A stretch of DNA of 64,000 nt, from assembly GCF_002332425.1 (NCBI RefSeq), contig NZ_NRGS01000004.1:62001-126000 (forward strand), given 5' to 3'. The position numbers were made by a program, and so were the translations under genes. The first letter of the stretch is position 1; every line of letters starts with the position of its first letter. The notes beneath the pieces are model-generated. The model did not search any database. It saw only the letters and a program-made list of their open reading frames with translations, and was not told the DNA's origin. This document shows positions 8,914 to 17,639 of the stretch, one piece after another. The DNA is from Brachybacterium alimentarium. Lineage in GTDB: Bacteria; Actinomycetota; Actinomycetes; Actinomycetales; Dermabacteraceae.

Positions 8914-9842
8914 CAGATGCGCTCCTCTCGGGATACGGATTTCGGCGCGAGAGACGAACTGAGCGCGGTGTTCCATGTCGGCTCCGCGGTGGAGGCTGCA
9001 CCGAGCTCTGGGGAAGCGCCCGCGGTCTCGGCATCGTCACCGGACGCGGCCGCGAGGAGCGAGGGGCTGTATGCAGCTGCACTGGCATCGGGGTCACCCT
9101 GCTGGGAACCGTCGGTGGCGAGAGCTTCAGGGATGCCATCGTCACGAATGGTCCAATAGGCGAATTCTGCGTGGACGATGTATCGCTCGCGCGCTGAGTA
9201 CATCGGGTGGCAGGCGGTCAGCGTCATCATCTGTTCGGTCGGTTCGATGTCTGGCTGGCCAGGGGTGGGCGCTATGACTTCGGCCGCGCTGGGGTCAACG
9301 ATGAGGGACTCGGTGACCTCGTAGACATAGAAAGCGTCAGCGGTTTCGATGACGACGGGGTCGCCCGGCTCAAGGCGCGCGATGCCTTCGAAGACGCGTC
9401 CATAGGTGTTGCGGTGGCCGGCCACAGAAAAGTTGCCCACCTGGCCCGGCAGGGCGGTCTCCGGATAGTGGCCGGCGCCCTTGACGTTCAGGACGCGCTC
9501 GAGGCTCACGCCCTCGGCCAGAGGAAACCGGTCACGGTCGAACTTGGGCACGTGCATCGTGCCCCACACCTTGTCCTCTCCGAGCACGTCGGGAACAGGC
9601 GGCGGACCATCTTGACGCGGAGCGATCCGCTCGGCATCAACCTCTCCCCATTCGTCCTCGAGTCCGGCGAGGATGCCGGACTGGTCGCGGTCTGCGACCA
9701 CGTCAGTCCACCACAGCTGCCAGACCAGGAACAGCAGCAGAACGGCACCGAGGGTGAGGAGCACTTCGCCGAGGACTCCGGCGGCCGTACGGAGTCGACC
9801 GCCGCGTCTGGCGCGGTCAGGGCAGGCAGGGCGTGAGGCCAT
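8913..9842 (-). CDS. srtE: Class E sortase
   Basis: Membrane-anchored transpeptidase of 309 residues that would cleave LAxTG signals and attach surface proteins to peptidoglycan. One N-terminal transmembrane helix (about 22-45) precedes the sortase barrel. The catalytic triad is visible: His143 in AGHRNTYG, Cys211 in TLTACHPMYS and Arg220 in ARERY. The C-terminal 70 residues beyond the barrel are Ala/Ser/Asp-rich and unusual in length. Two likely substrates in the window carry LASTG (4.9 kb) and LAQTG (19.9 kb). The downstream gene overlaps it; the gene upstream on the same strand is 162 bases away. Confidence 0.92.
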   Translation of the reverse strand: MASRPACPDRARRGGRLRTAAGVLGEVLLTLGAVLLLFLVWQLWWTDVVADRDQSGILAGLEDEWGEVDAERIAPRQDGPPPVPDVLGEDKVWGTMHVPKFDRDRFPLAEGVSLERVLNVKGAGHYPETALPGQVGNFSVAGHRNTYGRVFEGIARLEPGDPVVIETADAFYVYEVTESLIVDPSAAEVIAPTPGQPDIEPTEQMMTLTACHPMYSARERYIVHAEFAYWTIRDDGIPEALATDGSQQGDPDASAAAYSPSLLAAASGDDAETAGASPELGAASTAEPTWNTALSSSLAPKSVSREERI

Positions 9843-10004
9843 CGTCCAGCTTTCGAAAACGTGAGGGTCTGAGCACCCTCGGAGTCGGGAAGAGGTCCAC
9901 CCCGGTCGCGGCGGCGCCTCGGGGCCGCCAATGATCGAACACTACGGCGGAGCAGCTCTCGTACCCAGTATCCCTCAGTGGACGACGCTCGCCCCTGCGA
10001 AATG

Positions 10005-11408
10005 CTAGCTCCCCGCCGCGCAGGGATCCGTGTCCTCGTTCCACTTCCCTGCCATCGTCGAGACCGCGATGCCGTTGACGATCCCGGTCTCCGAATCGGT
10101 GCAGTAGGTGTAGCCGAAGCCGCTGGAGGACATCGACTCCAGGCGGATCTGCCCGTCCGGACCGATGTACGCGATGCTCTCGGCATCGATGCGCACCCGC
10201 TCCGCAGACTCCTCGCCCACTCCCTCAGCGTCCGTCGCGGTGAACTCCGCGACCGCGGTCGCACTCACGCTCCAGAGGAAGCTCTCCATCGGGTGCACGT
10301 CGATCTCGGGGGGATCGCGCAGTGTCCAGGTCCCTGGACCGTCCGGAGCTCTCAGCGTCTCCTCGTCCTCAGGGTCTCCCGGGCCCTCCGGGCTCTCGGG
10401 AGGTGGAGGCTCACCGTCACCGGGCTCGGACACAGCGAACGGGCAGTCCTCGACGAGGGACGAGGTGCTGCGCAGACACTCCTCGAGCTCTGCCCCCATC
10501 AGCCCCTGGACCTGCTGGCGACCGGCCTCGTCGAGATCGAGCTGCAGATCGTGGATCGGTTTCCGCCAGGTGCCCAGCACCGGCGGCGCCTCGAGTGCGA
10601 CCCGGGGCGCCTCCTGCCAGGGACCGGGATCCGCCACGGTGATCTCGTAGGTGCCCGGCAGGAGCTGCAGCGCGACCTGCGGCGAGTAGGAGTTCTCCAT
10701 GGAGACGAGGTCCGTCACCGACACGGGCTCCCCGTTGATCAGGACCTCCTGCACACCCACCGGCACATCGATGAGGAACTCCGGCAGGTGCACGGGCGCC
10801 AGATCCCAGCGGACAGGCGCGAAGGCGCTGTCGGAGCGCGAGGTGAGGTCCAGTCGGGCGGTGCTGGTCCGGTCGCCGTTGCCCAGCGTGACGGTGACCG
10901 TCGCTGTTCCGGCGGAGACGTCGACGTCATCGACCGTGAAGTATTCCAGGCGGCCGGTCGCGGATTCGAGGATCTCTGCGGTCAGCGCCGCGTCGCTGGC
11001 ATCGGGAGCGTCCTCCACGTGCGCGCGCACCTGCTCCATGTCTCCGTCCACGATGGCTTGCAGGAAGTCGGTCGCCACCTGTTCGGGGTCGCCCGTGGTC
11101 GAGATCAGCCGAGGAAGGCCCACGGTGAGAGCGCCCACCAGGGCCAGGGCGAGGCCGATGGCGAGGACGCGCCGAGTGCGCGGAGACAGGCGCTGGCGGG
11201 GGTCAGCGTGGGGGGGGGGGGGGCCGGAAGCGGCACCGCTCGGGTCCGCACTGTCCCCGCTCGCGACGTCACGGGTCACGCCGTGCGTCCCGTACGCCCC
11301 TGGCTCACCGGGCAGAAGGGGCGCGGTCCGCGGATCGGTGTCCTCGCCCCACCCCAGCGAGAGCGCTTTCGCCCTCTCACCGCGCCGTCCAGCCCTGACC
11401 ATTCGCAT
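10005..11408 (-). CDS. Membrane-anchored extracytoplasmic protein with G14 homopolymer in its N-terminus
   Basis: Protein of up to 467 residues: a Pro-rich cytoplasmic N-terminus, one transmembrane helix (about 80-100, VLAIGLALALVGALTVGL) and a large extracytoplasmic part. The segment after the helix (TDFLQAIVDGDMEQVRAHV) looks like the DUF4878/NTF2-like repeats of lipoproteins, but I cannot assign a family. A 14-base run of G on the + strand (11210-11223) encodes the Pro run before the helix, so any length change would shift the frame. The start is uncertain (ATG 11408 or 11402, or a GTG closer to the tract). It lies upstream of the sortase on the same strand. Confidence 0.65.
   Translation of the reverse strand: MRMVRAGRRGERAKALSLGWGEDTDPRTAPLLPGEPGAYGTHGVTRDVASGDSADPSGAASGPPPPHADPRQRLSPRTRRVLAIGLALALVGALTVGLPRLISTTGDPEQVATDFLQAIVDGDMEQVRAHVEDAPDASDAALTAEILESATGRLEYFTVDDVDVSAGTATVTVTLGNGDRTSTARLDLTSRSDSAFAPVRWDLAPVHLPEFLIDVPVGVQEVLINGEPVSVTDLVSMENSYSPQVALQLLPGTYEITVADPGPWQEAPRVALEAPPVLGTWRKPIHDLQLDLDEAGRQQVQGLMGAELEECLRSTSSLVEDCPFAVSEPGDGEPPPPESPEGPGDPEDEETLRAPDGPGTWTLRDPPEIDVHPMESFLWSVSATAVAEFTATDAEGVGEESAERVRIDAESIAYIGPDGQIRLESMSSSGFGYTYCTDSETGIVNGIAVSTMAGKWNEDTDPCAAGS
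11210..11223. repeat. Homopolymer of 14 G inside a coding region
   Basis: Fourteen consecutive G on the + strand (C on the coding strand). Tracts of this length are typical slipped-strand contingency loci, but also a common site of sequencing error. Confidence 0.9.
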
Positions 11409-11452
11409 CCTCGCTCGGTCGCCGTCGCCCGCCCCTGTGGGCGATCAGCATG

Positions 11453-12883
11453 TCACAGCGCCCCGGGGGTCGCCTTCTCGCGGGCGCGGTCGGCGAAGCT
11501 CACTGCCATCGCGGCCAGGGTGAGCGCCATGATGATCACCAGGGCGATGACGAAGGCCTCGAGCCATTCGGTGCCGCCCTCGGTGAGGGAGAAGATGATG
11601 CCGGGGATCATGGCGGTGCCCACGGCGGCGCCGGTGCGCTGGCCCAGCTGCAGGATGCCGCCGGCGACACCGCCGAAGCGGGGGTCCACGGAGTTCAGGG
11701 TGAGGGTCTGGTTCGGGGAGACCGTCATGCCCTGGCTCAGCCCCATCAGCATGAGAGGCGCCGCCATCCACCAGAACGGGATGGACCCGCTCTCCACGAA
11801 GCCGACCAGCACGGCGGTCCCGCCCAGCCCGCAGAAGGCCACACCGAAGCCGGTGATCACCATGCGTCGGCCGAGGGTGAGCACGTAACGGCCCGCGACC
11901 TGCGAGGAGATCGCTGCTGCGACCGAGGATGGCAGGCCCATCAGAGAGGCCTCGAACGCGGTGTGCCCGAGGTGCATCTGCAGGTAGAGCGGCACGATGA
12001 TCCACACGCTGGTGACGCCGAGGAAGTACACCGAGACGATGAGGATGCCGTTGCGGAAGGCCTTGTTCGCGAAGATCGCGGTGTCCACCATCGGGGGGCG
12101 CCCCGACCTGCGGTACCGCTGCTCCCACACCCACCACAGACCCAGCACGATCAGGCCGCCGGGGAACGCCAGCCACACCAGGGCGCTGTTCCCCCGCTCG
12201 AGGAAGGGCAGCATGATCCCGAGGATCGCCAGGCAGAGCAGGATGGCGCCGATCGGGTCGAGGTCCGGTCTGGCCTTGCCGCGGGCCTTGTCGTCGGGGA
12301 TGAACTTGAAGGCGCCGATGATGGCGGCCACGCCGATCGGGACGTTCATGAGGAACATCCATCGCCAGCCCTGATCAGGGCCGAGCAGCTGGATCAGGGC
12401 GCCGCCGATGACGGGGCCGAGGGCGGTGGCCACCGCGACCGTGGTGGCCAGCAGTGCGAAGGCGCGGGCGCGGTCCTGTCCGCGGAAGTGCTGCTGGATC
12501 AGGGCGACGGTCTGCGGGTTGAGCAGGCCGGAGCCGATGCCCTGCAGGATGCGGGCGACGTTGAGCATCTCGACCGACGGGGCGAGGCCGCTGAGCAGCG
12601 AGCCGATCGTGAACACGCTGATGCCGATGACGAGCATGCGGCGGCGGCCGGTGGCATCGCCTGTGCGGCCGGCCGGGACCAGCAGCATGCCGAAGGCCAG
12701 CGCGTACCCGGAGATCACCCACTGCAGCCCGCCGGAATCCGCCTCGAGGCTCTCGCCGATCGCCGTGAGGGCGACGTTGATGACGCTCACGGCGATGAGG
12801 GCCATGAACAGGGGTGCGAGGAGGACGGCGAGCAGCGGCTTACGACGCACCGCAGCAGTCGGTGCGCTGGGGTTGGGGATCAC
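11453..12883 (-). CDS. DHA2-family MFS transporter
   Basis: Exporter of 476 residues with about 14 predicted helices. Helix 1 carries FMALIAVSVINVALTAI, the loop between helices 2 and 3 GRTGDATGRRRM (motif A), helix 4 RILQGIGSGLLNPQ (motif B), and helix 5 ATALGPVIGGAL (motif C), the antiporter signature. This subgroup includes actinobacterial drug and antibiotic exporters. GTG 12883 is the likely start, with AAGGTGG upstream. The 3' end lies 45 bases from the G14-containing gene on the same strand. No regulator is adjacent. Confidence 0.88.
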   Translation of the reverse strand: MIPNPSAPTAAVRRKPLLAVLLAPLFMALIAVSVINVALTAIGESLEADSGGLQWVISGYALAFGMLLVPAGRTGDATGRRRMLVIGISVFTIGSLLSGLAPSVEMLNVARILQGIGSGLLNPQTVALIQQHFRGQDRARAFALLATTVAVATALGPVIGGALIQLLGPDQGWRWMFLMNVPIGVAAIIGAFKFIPDDKARGKARPDLDPIGAILLCLAILGIMLPFLERGNSALVWLAFPGGLIVLGLWWVWEQRYRRSGRPPMVDTAIFANKAFRNGILIVSVYFLGVTSVWIIVPLYLQMHLGHTAFEASLMGLPSSVAAAISSQVAGRYVLTLGRRMVITGFGVAFCGLGGTAVLVGFVESGSIPFWWMAAPLMLMGLSQGMTVSPNQTLTLNSVDPRFGGVAGGILQLGQRTGAAVGTAMIPGIIFSLTEGGTEWLEAFVIALVIIMALTLAAMAVSFADRAREKATPGAL

Positions 12884-13028
12884 GACGCCACCTTATGCAT
12901 CCACTGCATTTTTGAGGAGGGTGTGGTGAGCAGAAGGACAGCGCACGCGGCGATCTGTTCGCGTGCCCACCGAGGCGCCGACTGGTCGCCGCGTGATCAG
13001 GGCGAGGGGTGCTCTCTGAGCGACCGTG

Positions 13029-13064
13029 CGGTCGGCACGGTCGGCACGGTCGGCACGGTCGGCG
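13029..13064. repeat. 9-bp tandem repeat (cggtcggca x4)
   Basis: Four 9-bp units, the last with a one-base change, lie in the gap between the M48 protease gene and the downstream MFS gene. They run without a break into a second array of 6-bp units. The remainder of this 317-base gap (12884-13200) shows no gene. Confidence 0.9.
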
Positions 13065-13106
13065 CGGCCACGGCCACGGCCACGGCCACGGCCACGGCCA
13101 CGGCCA
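13065..13106. repeat. 6-bp tandem repeat (cggcca x7)
   Basis: Seven perfect copies of cggcca follow directly on the 9-bp array. The junction unit shares the cggc core, so one array may have arisen from the other. Confidence 0.9.
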
Positions 13107-13200
13107 CGGCACCAGGTTCGGTCAGCCCGTCCGCGGAGCCGCTCAGCGGCAGGTGAGGCCGATGGCGGGCCCGCCACCGGGCGTCACCCGTCGCCGACGA

Positions 13201-14541
13201 TCAGCTCTGCGGCGGCTGCGCCGGAGGCTGCTGGCCCGTGTGTCCCGGCCCGGACTGACCCGTCGGCCCGAAGGGATTCATCGACTCGGCCACCAGCGGA
13301 CCGCGGGCATCATCCCGGTACGGCCCCGGCGGGAAGCTGTACCCGGTGCGGGAGGAGAGCTCGGGGGCGGCCAGCTGGAGCGCCCGCGTGGCCGGGCGAT
13401 CGCTGTAGTCCGCGCCTGGGAAACGACCGAACTGGCCGGCCGAGCCCGCCGGACGGGAGAGGTCCGCCGCCTCGAGCATGCCGAGCGCGTCGCCCGGCGT
13501 CGGGAAGTGCGAGGACCACACGTGGCCCGGGGGCAGCGGGGACTGGAACACGGTGCCCGACGGGCGGGTCCACAAGGAGCCCGGCTTGGTGCGGTCGCGC
13601 AGGGCGTGCGCGCGCCAGGTGGTGACCGGGTGGGAGGACATCAGGTTCACCCAGTGCACGAAGAAGCTCGGATCGGTCGCGGCACGATCGGCCAGCTCAT
13701 GCACGTTGACCTCGGCGTTGAGGTACTTGCCGCCGGAGAGCGCGGCGACCACGCCGGGCGAGCCCTCGGGGGCGAAGGAGTAGCCGAAGTTGTCCGCCGT
13801 GTACTCCTGGGTGCGGGACAGCGCCGGGCCCAGGATCGGGATCATGTTGATCACGGTGGAGAACACGAGACGGAAGTAGGAGACGTGGCCGGCGGCGAGG
13901 TGCCCCACCTCGTGGCCGATCACGAAGCGCAGCGCCTCGGGGTCGCGGGCCTTCCCACCGATCTCGAACAGGTCGGAGTTGATCGCGACGAAGCGCCGGA
14001 AGCCGTGGCCGGCGGCGAAGGCGTTGATGACGCCGTTGCCCAGCTGCACGTAGGCGTCCGGCACGCGCCGCATGCCGTACTGCTGGGCGGCCTCGACCAC
14101 CATCCGGTAGCCCTCGGGGAACTGGGTGGGGCTCATCCGCACCGCGCCGGTGCGCAGCTGGGCATACATCGTGGCGCGGATCCACCAGTAGACGATCGGG
14201 GCGAGCGGCAGCAGGACGGCGAGCTGCACGAAGAACGGCAGGACCCCCACGTACTGCCACAGCGTGTCCACCGTGGCCTGGCCTTCGGCGAACCAGAGGT
14301 AGATGGTCGTGCCGATGAGGGTGATCCAGGCGAGATAGCCGATGACCGCGAGCGCCACTCCGACGCCGAGCAGCCACAGCTCCCAGGGGTGCCTGACTCC
14401 GCGTCGGCCGACGACTCCGTGGACGGTGGCGCCGTTGAGGACTGTCGGGTCACCGGGGCGGTGCGGATCCTTCGGGGCGGTGAGGCCCGGCTGCTGCTCG
14501 TCGGTGGAGGGCCACGGGGGCCCAGGGGGTGGCGTCGTCAT
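13201..14541 (-). CDS. M48 family zinc metallopeptidase, membrane-bound
   Basis: Protease of 446 residues with a HEVGH zinc motif (His210, Glu211, His214) and a downstream third-ligand motif TQEYTADNFG. Two hydrophobic segments lie near residues 55-85 and 105-125, before the catalytic domain; this suggests an HtpX-like membrane quality-control protease, although the long Pro/Gly-rich C-terminal tail (from about 400) is unlike HtpX. ATG 14541 is chosen because GGAGGAG lies seven bases upstream; a GTG/ATG farther 5' is in frame. The tail and N-terminus are Pro-rich and probably disordered. Monocistronic. Confidence 0.9.
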   Translation of the reverse strand: MTTPPPGPPWPSTDEQQPGLTAPKDPHRPGDPTVLNGATVHGVVGRRGVRHPWELWLLGVGVALAVIGYLAWITLIGTTIYLWFAEGQATVDTLWQYVGVLPFFVQLAVLLPLAPIVYWWIRATMYAQLRTGAVRMSPTQFPEGYRMVVEAAQQYGMRRVPDAYVQLGNGVINAFAAGHGFRRFVAINSDLFEIGGKARDPEALRFVIGHEVGHLAAGHVSYFRLVFSTVINMIPILGPALSRTQEYTADNFGYSFAPEGSPGVVAALSGGKYLNAEVNVHELADRAATDPSFFVHWVNLMSSHPVTTWRAHALRDRTKPGSLWTRPSGTVFQSPLPPGHVWSSHFPTPGDALGMLEAADLSRPAGSAGQFGRFPGADYSDRPATRALQLAAPELSSRTGYSFPPGPYRDDARGPLVAESMNPFGPTGQSGPGHTGQQPPAQPPQS

Positions 14542-14742
14542 AGGGGCTCCTCCGTATATCGGCCCGCGGTGGGTCACGGCACGACGCTAGACCGTGTTCC
14601 TGTGCTGAGCCACCCTGGATGCCGCTTCGCGGCTGATCATGGACGCAGGGCGGAGCGAGTCCAGCCGAACGGCGACCCCGGGTTCGCCGCTCGTCGGACC
14701 CCGCTCCGTGCGGAGAGCCGGACGGTGCATGACCGGCACCGT

Positions 14743-16194
14743 TCAGCGGAACAGCCGGCCCAGCAGGGCGTTCTTCGCCCCGCGGTACGGCGGGTACACG
14801 AGCTTCAGCGTGTCCGGCGTGAGCGGCTTGCGGGCGACGGGCTTGGCGTGGGTGAACGCCTCCAGCCCGGCTCGGCCGTGGTACTGGCCCATACCGGACT
14901 CCCCCACGCCGCCGAACGGCAGGGCCGGGGTGCCGATGTGCGCGAGAGTCATCCCGATCGCGAGGGAGCCCGACGAGGTCTCCGTCGCGAAGCGCTCCTC
15001 GAGCTTCTTCTTCGCGGTGAACACGTAGGCGGTCAGCGGCTTGTCCCGCTCACGGATGCGGGCGATGGCTTCGTCGGGTCCGGAGACGGCGAGGATCGGC
15101 AGCACGGGCCCGAAGATCTCCTCGCCCATCACCGGGTCGTCCCAGTCCACGTCGGTCATGATCGTGGGCGGCAGGTAACGGTTCCTGCGGTCGGCGGTGG
15201 CGGTGCCGCCGAGCACCGCCTTGTCGTTGTCGATGAGCGCCCGCACCCGGTCGAAGTGCTTGCGATTGACCATGCGGCCGTAGTCGCGGGCGCGCTCGGG
15301 CCGGTTCCCGTACATCGCGCGCGATGCCCGGCGCAGATGCGGCACGAGGTGCTCGATGGTGCGCGGTGTGGCCATGAGGTAGTCGGGGGCGACGCAGGTC
15401 TGCCCGGCGTTCGTGAACTTGCCCCAGACGATGCGGCGCGCGGCCACGGCGAGGTCCACGCCGTCGTCGACGAACACCGGGGACTTCCCGCCCAGCTCGA
15501 GCACCGTCGGCGTGAGGTGCTCCGCGGCGGCGCGGGCCACGATCCGGCCCACGTGACCGTTGCCGGTGTAGAAGATGAGATCGAAACGCTGCTCGAGCAG
15601 GATCGTCGTCTCCTCGACGGCACCCTCGACCACGCGCACCCAGTCGGGATCCAGATGCGCGGCCACCAGGTAGGCGATCGCGCTGGACGTCGCCGGAGCC
15701 ACCTCGCTCGGCTTCAGCAGCACGGTGTTGCCCCCGGCGATCGCCGCGATCAGCGGGGACAGCGTGAGGTTCACCGGATAGTTCCACGGGGCGATGATCA
15801 GCGTGGTGCCCAGCGGCTCGCGCCGCAGTTCGGCCGACGCCGGGGCGAGCATCGCCCCCAGGGAGAACCGCTCGGGCTTCAGCCAGCGCTTGAGGTTCTT
15901 CGAGATCTGGCTGATCTCCTCGCTGACCACTCCGAGCTCGGTGATCGCGCTCTCGAGCCGGGACTTGCCCAGATCCTGCGCGAGCGCCTTGGTGAGCCGG
16001 CCGCGCTCGGCGCGCAGCCCCTGCTGCAGGGCCTTCAGCTGCGCGAGACGCGCATCGACACTGCGGGTGGTGCCTGCCTCGAACGAGTCGCGCAGCGCGG
16101 TCACGTCATCGGTGATCCGGGCGCGCAGGGCGTTATCGGAGGCGGTCTCCGGCTGGTCGGCGGAGGTGGTCGAGGAGTTCACGTCAGTCGCCAT
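14743..16194 (-). CDS. Aldehyde dehydrogenase family protein
   Basis: NAD(P)-dependent aldehyde dehydrogenase of 483 residues. Catalytic Cys267 lies in NAGQTCVAPD and the general base Glu233 in TVLELGGKSP; their 34-residue spacing is that of the superfamily. IIAPWNYPVNLTLSPLIAAIAGGN is the class 3/fatty-aldehyde (YwdH, CoB-type) form of the cofactor motif, and the C-terminus (YPPYRGAKN) resembles membrane-associated fatty aldehyde dehydrogenases. ATG 16194 follows TACGCT by six bases, so the transcript is probably leaderless. Divergent from the MauE-Trx gene. Substrate not deducible beyond medium/long-chain or aromatic aldehydes. Confidence 0.9.
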   Translation of the reverse strand: MATDVNSSTTSADQPETASDNALRARITDDVTALRDSFEAGTTRSVDARLAQLKALQQGLRAERGRLTKALAQDLGKSRLESAITELGVVSEEISQISKNLKRWLKPERFSLGAMLAPASAELRREPLGTTLIIAPWNYPVNLTLSPLIAAIAGGNTVLLKPSEVAPATSSAIAYLVAAHLDPDWVRVVEGAVEETTILLEQRFDLIFYTGNGHVGRIVARAAAEHLTPTVLELGGKSPVFVDDGVDLAVAARRIVWGKFTNAGQTCVAPDYLMATPRTIEHLVPHLRRASRAMYGNRPERARDYGRMVNRKHFDRVRALIDNDKAVLGGTATADRRNRYLPPTIMTDVDWDDPVMGEEIFGPVLPILAVSGPDEAIARIRERDKPLTAYVFTAKKKLEERFATETSSGSLAIGMTLAHIGTPALPFGGVGESGMGQYHGRAGLEAFTHAKPVARKPLTPDTLKLVYPPYRGAKNALLGRLFR

Positions 16195-16312
16195 GGGTTC
16201 AGCGTAGGGCTCACATTGCGCACACGGTGGGCTCGGCTCCACGATGCCTCCGAATCCCGGACAATGGACACGTACGACGGGCCGAGGCGCGGACCGCCGA
16301 GGGAGGAATTCG

Positions 16313-17479
16313 ATGACGACCCTGCTGATCGCGGCACCGATCCTGCTGTCCCTGACATTGCTGTTCTCCGGGCTGGCGAAGCTCGAGGCGCGTCAGGGCA
16401 CCGAGGACGCGATGACCTCGCTGCGGATCCCGCTGCGCTCCTTCCATCGCTCGGTGGCCTCGGTGCTTCCGGTGGTGGAGATCGTGCTGGCGCTGGCGGT
16501 GTGGATCCCGTTCGTGCCGCTGCAGGTGATGGCGTCGGTGGTGATCGCGTTGCTCATGCTCACCTATCTGGTGATCATCGCGCGGGCGCTGAGCTGGGAG
16601 GAGACCGTGGAGTGCTCGTGCTTCGGCACGCTCGCCTCGCCGACCGTCTCGCGGACCACCTTGGTGCGCAACATCGTGCTCTCGGTGCTGGGCGTCCTGG
16701 GGGTGATCGCCGCGGGCTCCGGGCTGATGACGCACATCCTCGTGCGTCAGCCCCTGGCCCTGATGGGGCTGGGCACCGTGCTGATCCTCGCGGTGCTGGT
16801 CACGGCGCTCGCGATCGGTGGCACGACGCCGGAGGACGACGAGACGGCGCACGCCGCTGACGGTTCACGATCCCCGCGCGACGCGCTCTCTGCCGCCGGC
16901 GCGCAGCCTGTGAGCGATGCGCAGTCCGCGGACAGCGCGCAGTCCGCGGGCGGCGCGGCGGCCTCCGCCCGGTTCACGGACTCGGACGACGTCGACGGGC
17001 TCCCGGAGGAGGACGAGCTGCTGGACTACGAGCGGGACAGGATCCCGGCGGGCGTCCTGCAGCGCTCTGACGGTTCCCTGATGACTCTGCGCCAGCTCGC
17101 CTCCCACCGTGCGGCGCTGCTGGTGTTCGTGAGCGAGGGCTGCGGGCCGTGCGAACGGGTGCTCGACCAGATGCCGCGGTGGATCGAGGACCTCTCCCCC
17201 TTCCTGCAGGTGAAGGCCGTGCTGTCCCGTCCGGTGGATCAGCTGCGCGAGCGCACCACGGGGCGCGTGGGCGAGCATGCCCTGCATGATGTCCAGTTCA
17301 GCGCCCGTGAAGCGCTCGGCGGGCGGGGCGCCCCCAGCGCCGTGCTCCTGGGGGCCGACGGGCTCCTGGCCGGTGGCCCGGTGAGCGGGGGCAGCACCGT
17401 GATCGAGTTCGTCGACGAGATCTGGGAGCAGCTGCAGCAGGCGCAGGCCGAGGGCGAGCTTCCGGTCGCCGAGGACTGA
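16313..17479 (+). CDS. MauE/DoxX-type membrane domain fused to thioredoxin-like domain
   Basis: Protein of 388 residues. The N-terminal half has four to five helices of the MauE family with a CSCFG motif near residue 104, part of the membrane redox relay in methylamine dehydrogenase maturation and related thiol systems. After an Ala/Ser/Asp-rich linker (about 170-235), the C-terminal half is a TlpA-like thioredoxin fold with Cys277-Gly-Pro-Cys280. The combination suggests that electrons pass from membrane quinone or cytoplasm to an extracytoplasmic thiol domain, inferred by analogy with MauE/MauD. GGGAGG precedes ATG 16313. A strong bidirectional terminator follows. Confidence 0.85.
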   Translation: MTTLLIAAPILLSLTLLFSGLAKLEARQGTEDAMTSLRIPLRSFHRSVASVLPVVEIVLALAVWIPFVPLQVMASVVIALLMLTYLVIIARALSWEETVECSCFGTLASPTVSRTTLVRNIVLSVLGVLGVIAAGSGLMTHILVRQPLALMGLGTVLILAVLVTALAIGGTTPEDDETAHAADGSRSPRDALSAAGAQPVSDAQSADSAQSAGGAAASARFTDSDDVDGLPEEDELLDYERDRIPAGVLQRSDGSLMTLRQLASHRAALLVFVSEGCGPCERVLDQMPRWIEDLSPFLQVKAVLSRPVDQLRERTTGRVGEHALHDVQFSAREALGGRGAPSAVLLGADGLLAGGPVSGGSTVIEFVDEIWEQLQQAQAEGELPVAED

Positions 17480-17513
17480 TCACCGGCCGTCCGCTCCAGG
17501 TCCGGACAACGTT

Positions 17514-17541
17514 GGGGCGCCCATCCGAGGATGGGCGCCCC
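17514..17541. terminator. Intrinsic-type terminator hairpin, bidirectional
   Basis: Perfect 12-bp stem (ggggcgcccatc / gatgggcgcccc) with a CGAG loop, between the convergent MauE-Trx and HTTM genes. No T-run, as is common in GC-rich actinobacteria. Confidence 0.85.
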
Positions 17542-17639
17542 CTCGAAGGACTCGCTGAGCGCACTCCCTCCGGCGAGAGAAGCCACGTCAGGATGCGTGG
17601 CGAGCGATCAGATCGGCGGGAAGGCCGTCACTGCCGATT

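Noticed and set aside
13009..16860. A very long antisense frame across the M48 protease and aldehyde dehydrogenase genes
   Set aside because: Its protein is low-complexity Arg/Gly/His-rich with no family motif, while the opposite strand encodes two clear enzymes; typical shadow frame in GC-rich DNA.
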